Source: an uncultured Christensenella sp.
GTDB lineage: Bacteria; Bacillota; Clostridia; Christensenellales; Pumilibacteraceae
Reading direction: 5' to 3'
Assembly (NCBI GenBank): GCA_910577995.1
Contig: CAJTND010000016.1
Location: forward strand, 1-25,422
Length of the DNA: 25,422 bases
Both the position numbers and the translations under genes were made by a program. The notes below the pieces were generated by a model. The model searched no databases, had not been told where the DNA came from, and was given only the letters and a program-made list of their open reading frames with translations. Shown piece by piece: positions 8,296 through 15,689 of this stretch (positions within the stretch are counted from its first letter, which is position 1; the number at the start of each line of letters is the position of its first letter).

Positions 8296-8509
8296 AAGCC
8301 CCTATCGGTTTTTCGCTATGCTCAAAACCACTTCCCCCGCGATGGGGAAGCGACGGCGTGTCGGGTATACGATGCGCGAGGGTGTAAGCGACGGGGTGAC
8401 GGTTTAACGACTTCGCCGCCATTGCAAAGGGGGCGATGCGGTTACATGTGCACCGACATCGCCGCCCCCATTGGGGGGAGGTGTCGGCGAAGCCGACGGA
8501 GGGGGCTTT
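8296..8509. repeat. Dispersed palindromic repeat, longest copy
   Basis: A 214-bp copy from AAGCCCCTATCGG to GGAGGGGGCTTT, with inverted termini and internal hairpins, including CCGCCCCCATTGGGGGG (8462-8478) and GTGTCGGCGAAGCCGAC (8481-8497). It belongs to the same family as 2299-2425 and the 18861/18994 pair. Together with the next copy it occupies much of the 605-base gene-free stretch 8221-8825. Confidence 0.85.
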
Positions 8510-8548
8510 GCGGTATAGCGGAATAGAGTAGTAAAGCAAACGTTACGA

Positions 8549-8619
8549 TAAAGCCCCTATCGGTTTTTCGCTACGCTCAAAACCACTTCCCCCGAGAGGG
8601 GGAAGCGACGGCGTGTCGG
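8549..8619. repeat. Dispersed palindromic repeat, left half only
   Basis: TAAAGCCCCTATCGG through the ACTTCCCCC-GAGA-GGGGGAAG hairpin to GTGTCGG, then homology stops. It follows the 8296-8509 copy after a 39-base spacer that is itself related to the spacer at 18954-18993. The remaining gap to 8790 contains a short stretch around 8633-8660 (AGACTCTTCGCTGTCGCTCG) that looks like another common dispersed repeat, and a fragment around 8685-8722 resembling the repeat interior. I see no gene in it. Confidence 0.8.
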
Positions 8620-8790
8620 AAGTAAGAAGATAAGACTCTTCGCTGTCGCTCGGAGTGACAAAACAAGCGTGACAACATGTAACGACTTCGCCGCTCCGTA
8701 CTAAAAGCGGCGGAGTGTCGGGGATAGTTCCACGTAATGTGCGACGAGAGGTGCGTGTAAAAGCATGTCTGAATCAAAGAAAATTCACTA

Positions 8791-8819
8791 TTGACAGGCG
8801 GCGCGGAATATAGTATAAT
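8791..8819 (+). promoter_or_regulatory. Consensus sigma-A promoter of the glycerol operon, giving a probable leaderless mRNA
   Basis: TTGACA (8791-8796), 17 bases, TATAAT (8814-8819), a perfect consensus. The ATG of the first gene starts at 8826, six bases after the -10 box, where the transcript itself would normally start. No ribosome binding site can fit between them. Confidence 0.9.
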
Positions 8820-8825
8820 CATCGT

Positions 8826-10262
8826 ATGGGAAATGAATGCAGCAAAATATACGATTGCGTGATAGTAGGGGGCGGCGTTATAGGCGCGTTCGTCGCGCGC
8901 GAGCTGATGCGTTACAGCGGCGGGTTTCTGCTGCTCGAAGCTGGCAACGACGTTTCCGTCGGCACGACAAAAGCGAACTCCGGTATAGTGCATGCGGGGT
9001 TCGACGCCGCGCCGAACACGCGAAAAGCCAAGTATAACGTGCTCGGCAGTCGGCTGATGGAGCGCAAATGCCGCGAGCTCGACGTTCCGTACAAGCGCAA
9101 CGGAGCGCTCGTGCTTGCGTTCGGCAACGACGGCGATCTAAGAAAGCTTCGGGCGCGCGGCATGACCAACGGCGTAGACACCGAAATAATTTCGGGCGAC
9201 GTGGCGCGCGCGCTTGAACCGCGGCTGTCGGAAAAAGCGACGTCCGCACTGTTCGCGCCGAGCTCGGCTATCGTATCGCCCTACGAGCTTGCGATAGCGT
9301 GCTGCGAAAACTTCATAGATAACGGCGGCGAACTGAAAACCGATACGCGGGTAAAAACGGTCAAGCGCGGCGCGCGCGGGTTTTGGTACGTCGAGACCGA
9401 GCATGATGTGTTTTTGACGCGTTCCGTCGTCAACGCCGCAGGACTTTATTCCGACGATATCCACAATTCCGCATGCGCCGACAAGCTGAAAACGACCGCG
9501 CGGCGCGGTCAGTATATGCTGCTCGACAAAGCGGCTTTGCCCATCGAGCGCACGGTGTTCCAGACCCCGACCGCGCTCGGTAAGGGCGTGCTCGTCGCGC
9601 CGACATGTCACGGCAACACGGTAATAGGACCGAGCGCGGAGGATGTAGCCGACCGTTCCGACGCGGCGACGACGGCGGACGTGCTCGACGCGGTATTCGA
9701 GCGCGCGCGGCTGTCCGTGCCGACGCTCTCCAAGCGCGATATAATAACGCAGTTCTCGGGCTTGCGTGCGGTATGCGGCGACGACTTCGTGCTCGGCGAG
9801 AGCGCGGACGGGTTTTTCGACGCAGTGGGCATATGTTCGCCAGGGCTTGCGTCGTCGCCCGCGATAGGCGAGTACTTGGCCGGCGCGGTCGCACAAAAGC
9901 TCGGGCTCGGCGAAAACAAAAAGTTCGAGCCGCGGCGCGAGGGGATATTCCGTTTTGCCGAGGCGACGGACGAGGAGCGCGCGCGCATGATAGAGCGCGA
10001 CCCGAGCTACGGCAGGATAGTCTGCCGCTGCGAGACCGTCACCGAGGGCGAGATAGCCGAGGCGGTTCGGCGCGGCGCGGTCGACCTCGACGGCGTTAAG
10101 CGCAGAGTGCGCGCAGGCATGGGCAGATGTCAGGCAGGGTTCTGCACGCCCAATCTTATCAAGATAATAGCGCGCGAGCTCGGTATCTCGCCCAACTTCG
10201 TTACGAAGAACGGCGGCGGCTCGACGGTGCTATGGCAGGTGGATAATGGCGGCGGTAAGTAA
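8826..10262 (+). CDS. glpA: FAD-dependent glycerol-3-phosphate dehydrogenase-type oxidoreductase with C-terminal BFD [2Fe-2S] domain
   Basis: Likely oxidises glycerol-3-phosphate to dihydroxyacetone phosphate (GlpA role), 478 residues. Residues 1-370 form a DAO-type flavoprotein with the FAD motif GGGVIG (15-20) and SGIVHAGFD following it. Residues about 395-460 form a BFD-like iron-sulfur domain with C400, C402, C435 and C440 (CRC and RCQAGFC). This architecture (COG0579 plus BFD), followed by a COG0446 flavoprotein, DUF1667 and glpK, is the usual clostridial glycerol operon, which supports the role over the related L-2-hydroxyglutarate oxidase. The start is the ATG at 8826, with no Shine-Dalgarno and a -10 box six bases before it. 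Its end overlaps the next gene by 17 bases. Substrate is inferred from context. Confidence 0.85.
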   Translation: MGNECSKIYDCVIVGGGVIGAFVARELMRYSGGFLLLEAGNDVSVGTTKANSGIVHAGFDAAPNTRKAKYNVLGSRLMERKCRELDVPYKRNGALVLAFGNDGDLRKLRARGMTNGVDTEIISGDVARALEPRLSEKATSALFAPSSAIVSPYELAIACCENFIDNGGELKTDTRVKTVKRGARGFWYVETEHDVFLTRSVVNAAGLYSDDIHNSACADKLKTTARRGQYMLLDKAALPIERTVFQTPTALGKGVLVAPTCHGNTVIGPSAEDVADRSDAATTADVLDAVFERARLSVPTLSKRDIITQFSGLRAVCGDDFVLGESADGFFDAVGICSPGLASSPAIGEYLAGAVAQKLGLGENKKFEPRREGIFRFAEATDEERARMIERDPSYGRIVCRCETVTEGEIAEAVRRGAVDLDGVKRRVRAGMGRCQAGFCTPNLIKIIARELGISPNFVTKNGGGSTVLWQVDNGGGK

Positions 10263-11513
10263 ACAGGTCGTGATAATAGGCGCAGGCCCTGCGGGGCTTG
10301 CGGCGGCGGTCGCCGCGTATGACGGCGGCGCGACGGATATAGTCATTCTCGAGCGCGACGTATGCGCCGGCGGCATACTCGAGCAGTGCATACACAACGG
10401 GTTCGGACTGCATACGTTCGGCGCGGAGCTGTCCGGTCCGGAGTACGCGGCGCGGTTTTTCGAGCAGACGAACGCGCGCGGCATACGCTGCGAGTTCGGC
10501 GCTACGGTGCTGTCGGTCGGCGCGGACAGAACGGTGCGCGCAGTGAGCGAGCGCGGCGTTACAGAATACAAGGCGGGCGCGGCTGCCGCGAGCGTCCGCG
10601 CGGCGCTGTAAATATAGCGGGAACGCGTCCGTCGGGCGTGTTCTCGGCAGGCACGGCGCAGCGGCTCGTCAACGTCGACGGCGAACAGATAGGGCGCGAC
10701 GTGTTCATACTCGGCTCGGGCGATATCGGGCTTATCATGGCGCGGCGCATGGTGTTCGAGGGCGCGCGCGTCCACGGCGTCGCCGAGATCATGCCGTACT
10801 CGTCGGGGCTGAGCCGCAACATCGCGCAATGCCTCGATGATTTCGGGATACCGCTAATGCTGTCGACTACGGTCGTCGAGATACGCGGCAGAGAACGGCT
10901 GAGCTCGGTCGTGATAGCGAGCGTCGACGAACGGCTCGCGCCGATACCGAGCACCGCGCGAGAGATAAAATGCGATACGCTCCTGCTCTCGGTCGGACTG
11001 CTGCCCGAAAACGAGCTCGCCAAGTCCTGCGGCGTCGCGCTCGACAGGGCGACGGGCGGAGGCGCGGTGAACGACGGATTCATGACTGACGTCGACGGCG
11101 TTTTTATGTGCGGCAACTGCCTGCACGTCCACGACCTCGTCGACTACGTTTCGGCGGAAAGCGCGGCGTGCGGCAGCGCCGCGGCGCGGTACGTGCTCGG
11201 CGGCGGAAAGAAAGACGGCGGAAAACCCGGCGGCGCGGACATAACGACGTCGGGCGGGATCAGGTATTGCGTGCCGCAACGCGTAGAGCGTAACGGCGGC
11301 GGCAGGCTGACACTGCGCATGCGCGTAGACGGCGTTTACAGAAAGTGTCGGATAGCGGTCGTCGCCGACGGCAAGGAGCTGTATGTAAAACCGCGTCCGA
11401 TAGTCACGCCCGGCGAAATGGAAACGCTCGAGCTCGACGAGGCGAAAAGCGCGGCGCTACGCGCGGCGGAACGCGTAGAAATAAAACTGATAAGATCGGA
11501 GGCGGCGCGATGA
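10246..11513 (+). pseudogene. Frameshifted COG0446-type FAD/NAD oxidoreductase of the glycerol operon
   Basis: The reading frame from 10246 gives an intact N-terminus (FAD motif GAGPAG, then GGILEQCIHNGFGLHTFGAE) but stops at 10609-10611. The rest continues in another frame from about 10580 to 11513, beginning GCRERPRGAVNIAGTRPSG, with GSGDIG (NAD site) and GNCLHVHDLVDYVS. Family members normally read xxLAMGCRERPRG across the junction. Here AGA is followed directly by GCRERPRG, so five to six residues (a 16-base loss near 10581-10584 fits) are missing, including the conserved Ala-Met/Thr-Gly turn of the flavin fold. A simple programmed frameshift would not restore them. This is either a real inactivating deletion or an assembly error in GC-rich sequence. 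The downstream frame ends in ATGA, coupled to the DUF1667 gene, so the operon layout is intact. Confidence 0.85.
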
Positions 11514-11887
11514 GCAAGAGGACGGAAAATTTTGTCTGCATACGCTGTCCGATAGGTTGCAGGCTTACTGTGACCGTGACCGACGGCGGCGTAACTGTCG
11601 ACGGCAACACTTGTAAGCGCGGCGAGGAATACGGCATAGCGGAAGTGACCGCGCCGACGCGCACCGTCACGACGACGGTCCGTCTGTTCGACGGCGAGTT
11701 GGCGGTCGCGCCCGTTCGGACGGCTTCGCCCGTGCCTAAGGACAAGATATTCGCGGTGCTGTACGCTATTAAAAAAACGCGGCTGACCGCGCCCGTCCGC
11801 ATAGGCGACGTGGCAGTCGCGGACGTGTGCGGAACGGGCGTAGACGTTATCGTCACGCGCGATATCGCCGCGGCGTCGACCGATTGA
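11510..11887 (+). CDS. DUF1667 protein (small cysteine-rich partner of the glycerol oxidoreductases)
   Basis: Protein of 125 residues with the DUF1667 signature: CIRCPIGC (C10, C13, C17) and NTCKRG (C35), four cysteines likely to hold an iron-sulfur cluster or zinc. The rest has the family pattern RTVTTTVRL, ASPVPKDKIF, TAPVRIGDV and GTGVDVIVTRD. The family is nearly always encoded next to GlpA/GlpB-like flavoproteins and glpK, and is thought to be an electron-transfer or accessory subunit, but its biochemical role is not established. The start chosen is the ATG at 11510, which overlaps the preceding stop (ATGA) and follows GGAGG at about 11498. A longer frame upstream exists but has no family similarity. 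The protein is complete even though the gene before it is broken. Confidence 0.9.
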   Translation: MSKRTENFVCIRCPIGCRLTVTVTDGGVTVDGNTCKRGEEYGIAEVTAPTRTVTTTVRLFDGELAVAPVRTASPVPKDKIFAVLYAIKKTRLTAPVRIGDVAVADVCGTGVDVIVTRDIAAASTD

Positions 11888-11906
11888 ACGTAACGGAGGA
11901 AGAGAA

Positions 11907-11990
11907 ATGAGCGGTAAATTTGCCTGCGTGAGCGTTGTGTATAATATAGCCGTGACCAACGGCAAAAGAGCTGCGGAGGAAGAGAAATGA
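11907..11990 (+). CDS. 27-codon micro-ORF, first tandem copy
   Basis: ATG at 11907 follows a strong GGAGGA site. The peptide is 27 residues long, begins MSGKFACVSVV and ends RAAEEEK, and its TGA overlaps the next ATG (ATGA at 11987). It resembles no family I know. It may be a by-product of the tandem duplication, or a translated leader that couples DUF1667 translation to glpK. Too short to judge by coding statistics. Confidence 0.3.
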   Translation: MSGKFACVSVVYNIAVTNGKRAAEEEK

Positions 11991-12070
11991 GCGGTAAATT
12001 TTCCTGCGTGAGCGTTGTGTATAATATAGCCGTGACCAACGGCAAAAGAGCTGCGGAGGAAGAGAAATGA
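11987..12070 (+). CDS. 27-codon micro-ORF, second tandem copy
   Basis: Same peptide as the first copy except alanine 6 is serine. It has its own GGAGGA site, and its stop overlaps the glpK ATG at 12067 (ATGA). If translated, ribosomes finishing it would reinitiate on glpK. No known family. Confidence 0.3.
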   Translation: MSGKFSCVSVVYNIAVTNGKRAAEEEK

Positions 12071-13557
12071 GCGGTAAAAAATATTTGCTTGCTTTGGATC
12101 AGGGCACGACGAGTTCGCGCGCGATAGTGTTCGACGCGAAAGGCGCGGTCAAAGCCAAGGCGCAAGCGGAGTACGGTCAGATATATCCGCGCGAGGGGTG
12201 GGTGGAGCACGATCCGCTCGAAATCTACTCGTCGCAGGTCGGCGTTGTGTCGGAAGCGCTCGCGCGCGCGGGGCTGATGCGCAACGACATTGCGGCGGTC
12301 GGCGTTACCAATCAGCGCGAAACGACCGTCGTTTGGGAAAAGTCGACGGGCAAGCCCGTATATAATGCGATAGTGTGGCAGTGCCGCCGCACCGCCGAGG
12401 CGTGCGACGCACTTAAAGCGGCGGGACTCGAAAAGACGGTCTACGAAAAAACGGGACTGCCTATCGACGCATACTTTTCCGCGACGAAGCTCGCATGGAT
12501 ACTCGACAACGCGGACGGCGCGCGCGCGGCGGCGGAGCGCGGCGAACTGCTGTTCGGCACGGTCGACACGTATTTGATGTGGAAGCTGTCGTCCGGCGCT
12601 ATCTTTGCTACGGACTATACCAACGCGTCGCGGACGATGCTCTTTAATATCCATACGCTCGAATGGGACGACGAGCTGCTGAAGCTCTTTCGCATACCGC
12701 GGTCGATGCTGCCCGAGGTCAAGCCGTCGGGCTGTATATTCGGTCATACCGACGAGGCGGCGTTCGGCGCGCGCATCCCGATCGCGGGCGTGGCGGGAGA
12801 TCAGCAAGCCGCGCTGTTCGGACAGCGGTGCTATTCCGTCGGCGATGTTAAAAACACGTTCGGCACGGGTTGTTTCCTGCTGATGAACACGGGCAAGACA
12901 GCCGTCGCGAGCAAGCACGGACTTATAACGACGCTTGCGGCGGGCACGGGCAAGCCCGACTATGCGTTAGAGGGCAGTGTGTTTGTCGGCGGCGCGGTCG
13001 TGCAATGGCTGCGCGACGGCCTGCGCATGATACGCAACGCCGCCGAGACCGAACGTTATGCGAGCAAGGTGGACGACACGCTCGGCGTGTACATAGTCCC
13101 TGCGTTCGTGGGCTTGGGCGCACCGTATTGGGACGCATACGCGCGCGGTACGGTCACGGGTCTGACGCGCGGCGCGACAAAAGAGCATTTTATCCGCGCG
13201 GCGCTCGAATCGATAGTGTATCAGGTCAACGACGTGCTTTGCGCGATGAAGAAAGACTGCGGCGCGGAGGCGGCGCGGCTCGCCGTCGACGGCGGAGCGT
13301 CGGCTAACGGGTTTCTGATGCAGTTCACCGCCGACATCACGGGCGCGGAGGTCGTGCGTCCCGCCGTCGTGGAAACGACCGCGCTGGGCGCGGCGCTGCT
13401 CGCGGGGCTGACCGTCGGGCTCGTCGATCCGTCGGAGCTCGAAAGTCCGCGGAACTGCGCGGATGTTTTCCGCCCGAGCATGAGCGCGGACAAGCGCGAA
13501 AGACTGCTCGGCGGCTGGGCGGACGCAGTGGCGCGGGCGCGAGGGAATAGGACTTGA
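12067..13557 (+). CDS. glpK: Glycerol kinase
   Basis: Phosphorylates glycerol to glycerol-3-phosphate with ATP in the cytoplasm; the product feeds the dehydrogenase encoded at 8826. It is 496 residues long, the normal length, in the FGGY kinase fold. Hallmarks are the N-terminal phosphate loop LALDQGTTSSRAIVFD (8-23), GVTNQRETTVVW, IVWQCRRT, the catalytic-loop DYTNASRTMLFN, GVAGDQQAALFGQ, FGTGCFLLMNTG and the C-terminal DGGASANGFLMQF. The GGAGGA site ends seven bases before the ATG. The gene ends the glycerol operon; its TGA lies inside the -35 box of the next promoter. No glycerol facilitator (glpF) or antiterminator (glpP) gene is in the window. The start has been duplicated twice upstream (see 11907-12078), which may affect expression. 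Confidence 0.98.
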   Translation: MSGKKYLLALDQGTTSSRAIVFDAKGAVKAKAQAEYGQIYPREGWVEHDPLEIYSSQVGVVSEALARAGLMRNDIAAVGVTNQRETTVVWEKSTGKPVYNAIVWQCRRTAEACDALKAAGLEKTVYEKTGLPIDAYFSATKLAWILDNADGARAAAERGELLFGTVDTYLMWKLSSGAIFATDYTNASRTMLFNIHTLEWDDELLKLFRIPRSMLPEVKPSGCIFGHTDEAAFGARIPIAGVAGDQQAALFGQRCYSVGDVKNTFGTGCFLLMNTGKTAVASKHGLITTLAAGTGKPDYALEGSVFVGGAVVQWLRDGLRMIRNAAETERYASKVDDTLGVYIVPAFVGLGAPYWDAYARGTVTGLTRGATKEHFIRAALESIVYQVNDVLCAMKKDCGAEAARLAVDGGASANGFLMQFTADITGAEVVRPAVVETTALGAALLAGLTVGLVDPSELESPRNCADVFRPSMSADKRERLLGGWADAVARARGNRT

Positions 13558-13582
13558 CAATCGGCGCGCCGAGGTATATACT
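13554..13582 (+). promoter_or_regulatory. Sigma-A promoter overlapping the glpK stop, giving a probable leaderless mRNA
   Basis: TTGACA (13554-13559), 17 bases, TATACT (13577-13582). The -35 contains the glpK stop codon. The next ATG is at 13589, six bases after the -10 box, leaving no room for a ribosome binding site. Confidence 0.85.
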
Positions 13583-13588
13583 ATATAT

Positions 13589-13831
13589 ATGAACGGCGAC
13601 GACAATCGAAACGAAAAGGAAAACGATAGACCGCGCGCGGACAAAGACGACGGGCTCGAGCGCAGACGGCTCGTCCGTTTGATATTTACCGTGCTCGCGG
13701 CGGTGTTCGCCGTCGGAGCGGCGGCGTGTATGATCTGCTATATCGCGCTTAAAAACGATATACTGTTCATACCGTTCGCGGCGTGCCTGGTCGTCGCGAT
13801 GCTGTCGTTCACTTATGCAAGGGTCAAGTAG
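13589..13831 (+). CDS. Small two-span membrane protein, unknown function
   Basis: An 80-residue protein. Residues 1-27 are highly charged (many D, E, K, R, N), followed by two hydrophobic helices (about 29-52 and 57-74) with a short KND turn; both ends probably face the cytoplasm. I recognise no family. It starts exactly where its promoter would begin transcription and lacks a Shine-Dalgarno sequence. The next gene, also membrane-anchored, begins 15 bases after its stop, so the two are one operon and may act together. Confidence 0.7.
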   Translation: MNGDDNRNEKENDRPRADKDDGLERRRLVRLIFTVLAAVFAVGAAACMICYIALKNDILFIPFAACLVVAMLSFTYARVK

Positions 13832-13845
13832 CGGAGATAACGACA

Positions 13846-15306
13846 TTGAGCGCAGTGACTTTGGTCTTCTATACGAATATCGCGCTGATGTTTTGCGCAG
13901 CAGCCGAGCTGTCGCTGATAGCTCTGACGCGCAAGACCGCTTACGCACGCGCAGCGCGCGCAGTCGCCGTGTCGGTGACTTGTGCGGGGCTTATAGCCTT
14001 TGTCGTACAGCTCGCTGCGTACTCGCTGTCGCTCGATCATGCGGACATAGCGGTATACGCCGCGCTCGCGGTCACGGCATGCGGCTTTATAGCGACAGCC
14101 GTTTACTGCGCCGCGCTTTCGATAAGATCGAACCGTGGGCTCGCCGTCGCGGCGGCGATCGCGTGCTCGATACCGCCGCTGGGCGTGATAATGACAGCCG
14201 CGCTGATGTCGCGGCTGAGAAAGGATACCTGCGCGGAGGCGCTCGTTTACCGCGGCAGGGGTTATACGTATGCCGCGCTGACTGCGGCTTACCGCGGCGA
14301 GAACGTCGATTTTGTCGACGCCGCCGAGACCGAGCAGTTCGACGATCTTAACAAGAAGGACGCGGCGAAGCTGCTGAAACAACTGAAAAAGGACAGGAAA
14401 ACGCCCGAGGGACAGTTCCGCTACGCCGAGGCGCTCTTGCGGTATTCTCCGTCCGACAGAGCTTACGCGATCAAGCTCACAGAGAAAGCAGCTAAGCGCG
14501 GCAACGCCGAGGCTGCCTTCAATCTCGGGTATTTTCACGAGCTCGGGCTGTACGGCGTAAAACGCGACGGCAAGCTCGCTCGGCGGATGTACTCTTTTGC
14601 GGCTGACTGCGGCGACGCGGACGCAAAGCTTAGGCTCGGTATACTCGACGCAAAAAGCGGCAGAGCCGACGGCGCGGATGTATTTAAGGACGGCGCGGCT
14701 ACCGACGACGCGGCGCGGTTCGATCTCGCGCTGTGCTACGAGCGCGGGATAGGCGTTGCCGCCGATATAGTCAAAGCGTCCGGACTGTACGCGGCTTGCG
14801 CCGAGAACGGTATGACGGCGGCGCGGCGGCGGCTTTTCGCTATGGCGGCGGAGGCGGCTGTGACGGGCAAGCCCGATCATAACGGAGTGGACGGCTCGGA
14901 GTTCGGCGACGGGTTCGGCGATGTGCTGTGCGGCGTCGACGAGATACGCGCGCGGCGCGCGCCCGAAGCGGCGGAGAGATTCCTCGCCGCAGTCAAACGC
15001 CGCGACGCATGGGAAGGCATTGCTCGGCTTTTCGTCGGCACGCTGTACCTCGATTGCGGCGCGCTCGAACGCGACAGGCGCAACGGCGCGGCTTACGTCA
15101 AGTCGGCTGTCGGCATGACCGAGCTTGCGGACGATGTTTTCCACGCCGTGCCAAAGCGGCTCGTCGAAGCGTCGACTTCGGCGCGCGACGGCGAGTACCA
15201 AAAGAAACACGAGCGCGACGCAAAGCGCAAGCCGCAAGCACAAAGCGGCGGCGACGTGGTGACGCGCGACAGCATAGAGCATACCGAGTTCGACGAGAAC
15301 TTTTGA
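13846..15306 (+). CDS. Membrane-anchored Sel1/TPR-like repeat protein
   Basis: About 486 residues. Four hydrophobic helices (about 6-27, 38-60, 66-92, 98-122) are followed by a cytoplasmic helical region. Residues about 190-350 contain Sel1-like repeats, recognisable in AEAAFNLGYFHELG, RRMYSFAADCGDADAKLRLG and ARFDLALCYERGIGVA. Such repeats are protein-binding scaffolds, so the protein likely organises a complex at the inner membrane face; partners are unknown. I choose TTG 13846 because GGAG (13833-13836) lies nine bases before it and the hydrophobic helix follows at once. An upstream in-frame ATG at 13783 lies within the preceding gene. The tail is very charged and ends EHTEFDENF. A terminator follows. 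Confidence 0.75.
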   Translation: MSAVTLVFYTNIALMFCAAAELSLIALTRKTAYARAARAVAVSVTCAGLIAFVVQLAAYSLSLDHADIAVYAALAVTACGFIATAVYCAALSIRSNRGLAVAAAIACSIPPLGVIMTAALMSRLRKDTCAEALVYRGRGYTYAALTAAYRGENVDFVDAAETEQFDDLNKKDAAKLLKQLKKDRKTPEGQFRYAEALLRYSPSDRAYAIKLTEKAAKRGNAEAAFNLGYFHELGLYGVKRDGKLARRMYSFAADCGDADAKLRLGILDAKSGRADGADVFKDGAATDDAARFDLALCYERGIGVAADIVKASGLYAACAENGMTAARRRLFAMAAEAAVTGKPDHNGVDGSEFGDGFGDVLCGVDEIRARRAPEAAERFLAAVKRRDAWEGIARLFVGTLYLDCGALERDRRNGAAYVKSAVGMTELADDVFHAVPKRLVEASTSARDGEYQKKHERDAKRKPQAQSGGDVVTRDSIEHTEFDENF

Positions 15307-15313
15307 TAACGGC

Positions 15314-15375
15314 AAAACGCCCGCTTATGAAATACACCTCCAAAAATTCGGTGCATTTCGGTATCGGGCGTTTTT
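15314..15375 (+). terminator. Compound hairpin terminator after the Sel1-repeat gene, probably bidirectional
   Basis: AAAACGCCCG (15314-15323) pairs with CGGGCGTTTT (15365-15374). Inside it GAAATACACC (15329-15338) pairs with GGTGCATTTC (15350-15359) with one A-C mismatch. T-runs lie on both strands, so it can also stop minus-strand transcripts. Confidence 0.8.
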
Positions 15376-15400
15376 CTGTCCGCGGAAAAATTCCGCAATG

Positions 15401-15503
15401 CAAAACGGTCGCTGTTGCGACCGTCCTGCTATATGATAAGGGGGAAAATGATGAGCGATTTTAGGACCTCAAACGCTTAGCACAGCAGCATCACGTTCAA
15501 AGT
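15401..15503 (-). ncRNA. Candidate small RNA, about 103 nt, with C-rich anti-Shine-Dalgarno segment
   Basis: A perfect minus-strand promoter (TTGACA-17-TATAAT at 15538-15510) would start an RNA near 15503. No credible protein follows. About 75 bases later comes a perfect 8-bp stem (ACGGTCGC, loop AACA, GCGACCGT; 15424-15405) followed by UUUUG, a terminator in this direction only. Between them, UUUUCCCCCUUAUC (15448-15435) is unpaired in my hand fold and complementary to ribosome binding sites, as in C-rich Bacillota sRNAs such as RsaE/RoxS. CUGCU near the 5' end can pair with AGCAG just before the terminator. The function is inference. The only frame is a four-codon AUG-UAA, so a leader for something else is not excluded. 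Confidence 0.5.
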
Positions 15504-15509
15504 AAGGAT

Positions 15510-15538
15510 ATTATATACTATATGTATTTTGCTGTCAA
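15510..15538 (-). promoter_or_regulatory. Consensus sigma-A promoter on the minus strand
   Basis: Read on the minus strand: TTGACA (15538-15533), 17 bases, TATAAT (15515-15510). It is perfect at all twelve positions and faces away from the thioredoxin-reductase-like gene. It has no protein gene to serve, which is why a small RNA is proposed. Confidence 0.8.
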
Positions 15539-15653
15539 GCATTTTATTACGGTTTTTCAAAAAAATTTTTATTATTTTCGGACGGGCGATGATGCGCGAA
15601 ATTGCCGCACTTGCTCCGCTTACGATAAATTTTCCGCGTCGGCATAAAAAACC

Positions 15654-15683
15654 TTGTTTTTGTCGGCAGCGCCGTGCTATAAT
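15654..15683 (+). promoter_or_regulatory. Promoter of the flavoprotein-HAD pair, giving a probable leaderless mRNA
   Basis: TTGTTT (15654-15659), 18 bases, TATAAT (15678-15683). The ATG at 15690 is six bases after the -10 box, the same spacing as at 8826 and 13589. The -35 is weak. Confidence 0.65.
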
Positions 15684-15689
15684 AAATGT

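Larger units (their letters stand above)
11907..12078 (+). repeat. 80-bp tandem duplication carrying a ribosome binding site and start codon
   Basis: Unit 1 (11907-11986) and unit 2 (11987-12066) are identical except for one base (TTTGCC against TTTTCC). The first 12 bases of the unit recur a third time as the start of glpK (12067-12078), and the CGGAGGAAGAGAA ribosome binding segment precedes all three. The period of 80 is not a multiple of three, so each copy changes frame. Each unit contains TATAAT and a short GCCGT/ACGGC stem. Confidence 0.95.

Noticed and set aside
8221..8825. Possible CRISPR array or insertion sequence in the repeat-rich gap
   Set aside because: The repeats are few, long, palindromic and unevenly spaced; there are no short regular spacers, no cas genes and no transposase.
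10362..10580. The long frame from 10362 as an independent gene start
   Set aside because: Its first ~70 residues are Arg-rich shadow sequence; family similarity begins only at GCRERPRG, so it is the 3' part of a frameshifted gene.
11404..12918. A 504-codon minus-strand open frame across DUF1667, the tandem repeat and glpK
   Set aside because: It runs antisense through glpK and the 80-bp duplication with no ribosome binding site and no recognisable domain.
15460..15467. Another TTTTAGGAC-like string resembling the LytTR element
   Set aside because: Only the short core matches, there is no partner 20 bp away, and it lies downstream of the nearest promoter start rather than upstream.
15448..15480. 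A 10-codon plus-strand ORF with an AAGGGGG Shine-Dalgarno-like sequence
   Set aside because: The apparent ribosome binding site is the complement of the C-rich segment of the candidate minus-strand RNA, no plus-strand promoter precedes it, and a strong terminator lies upstream.
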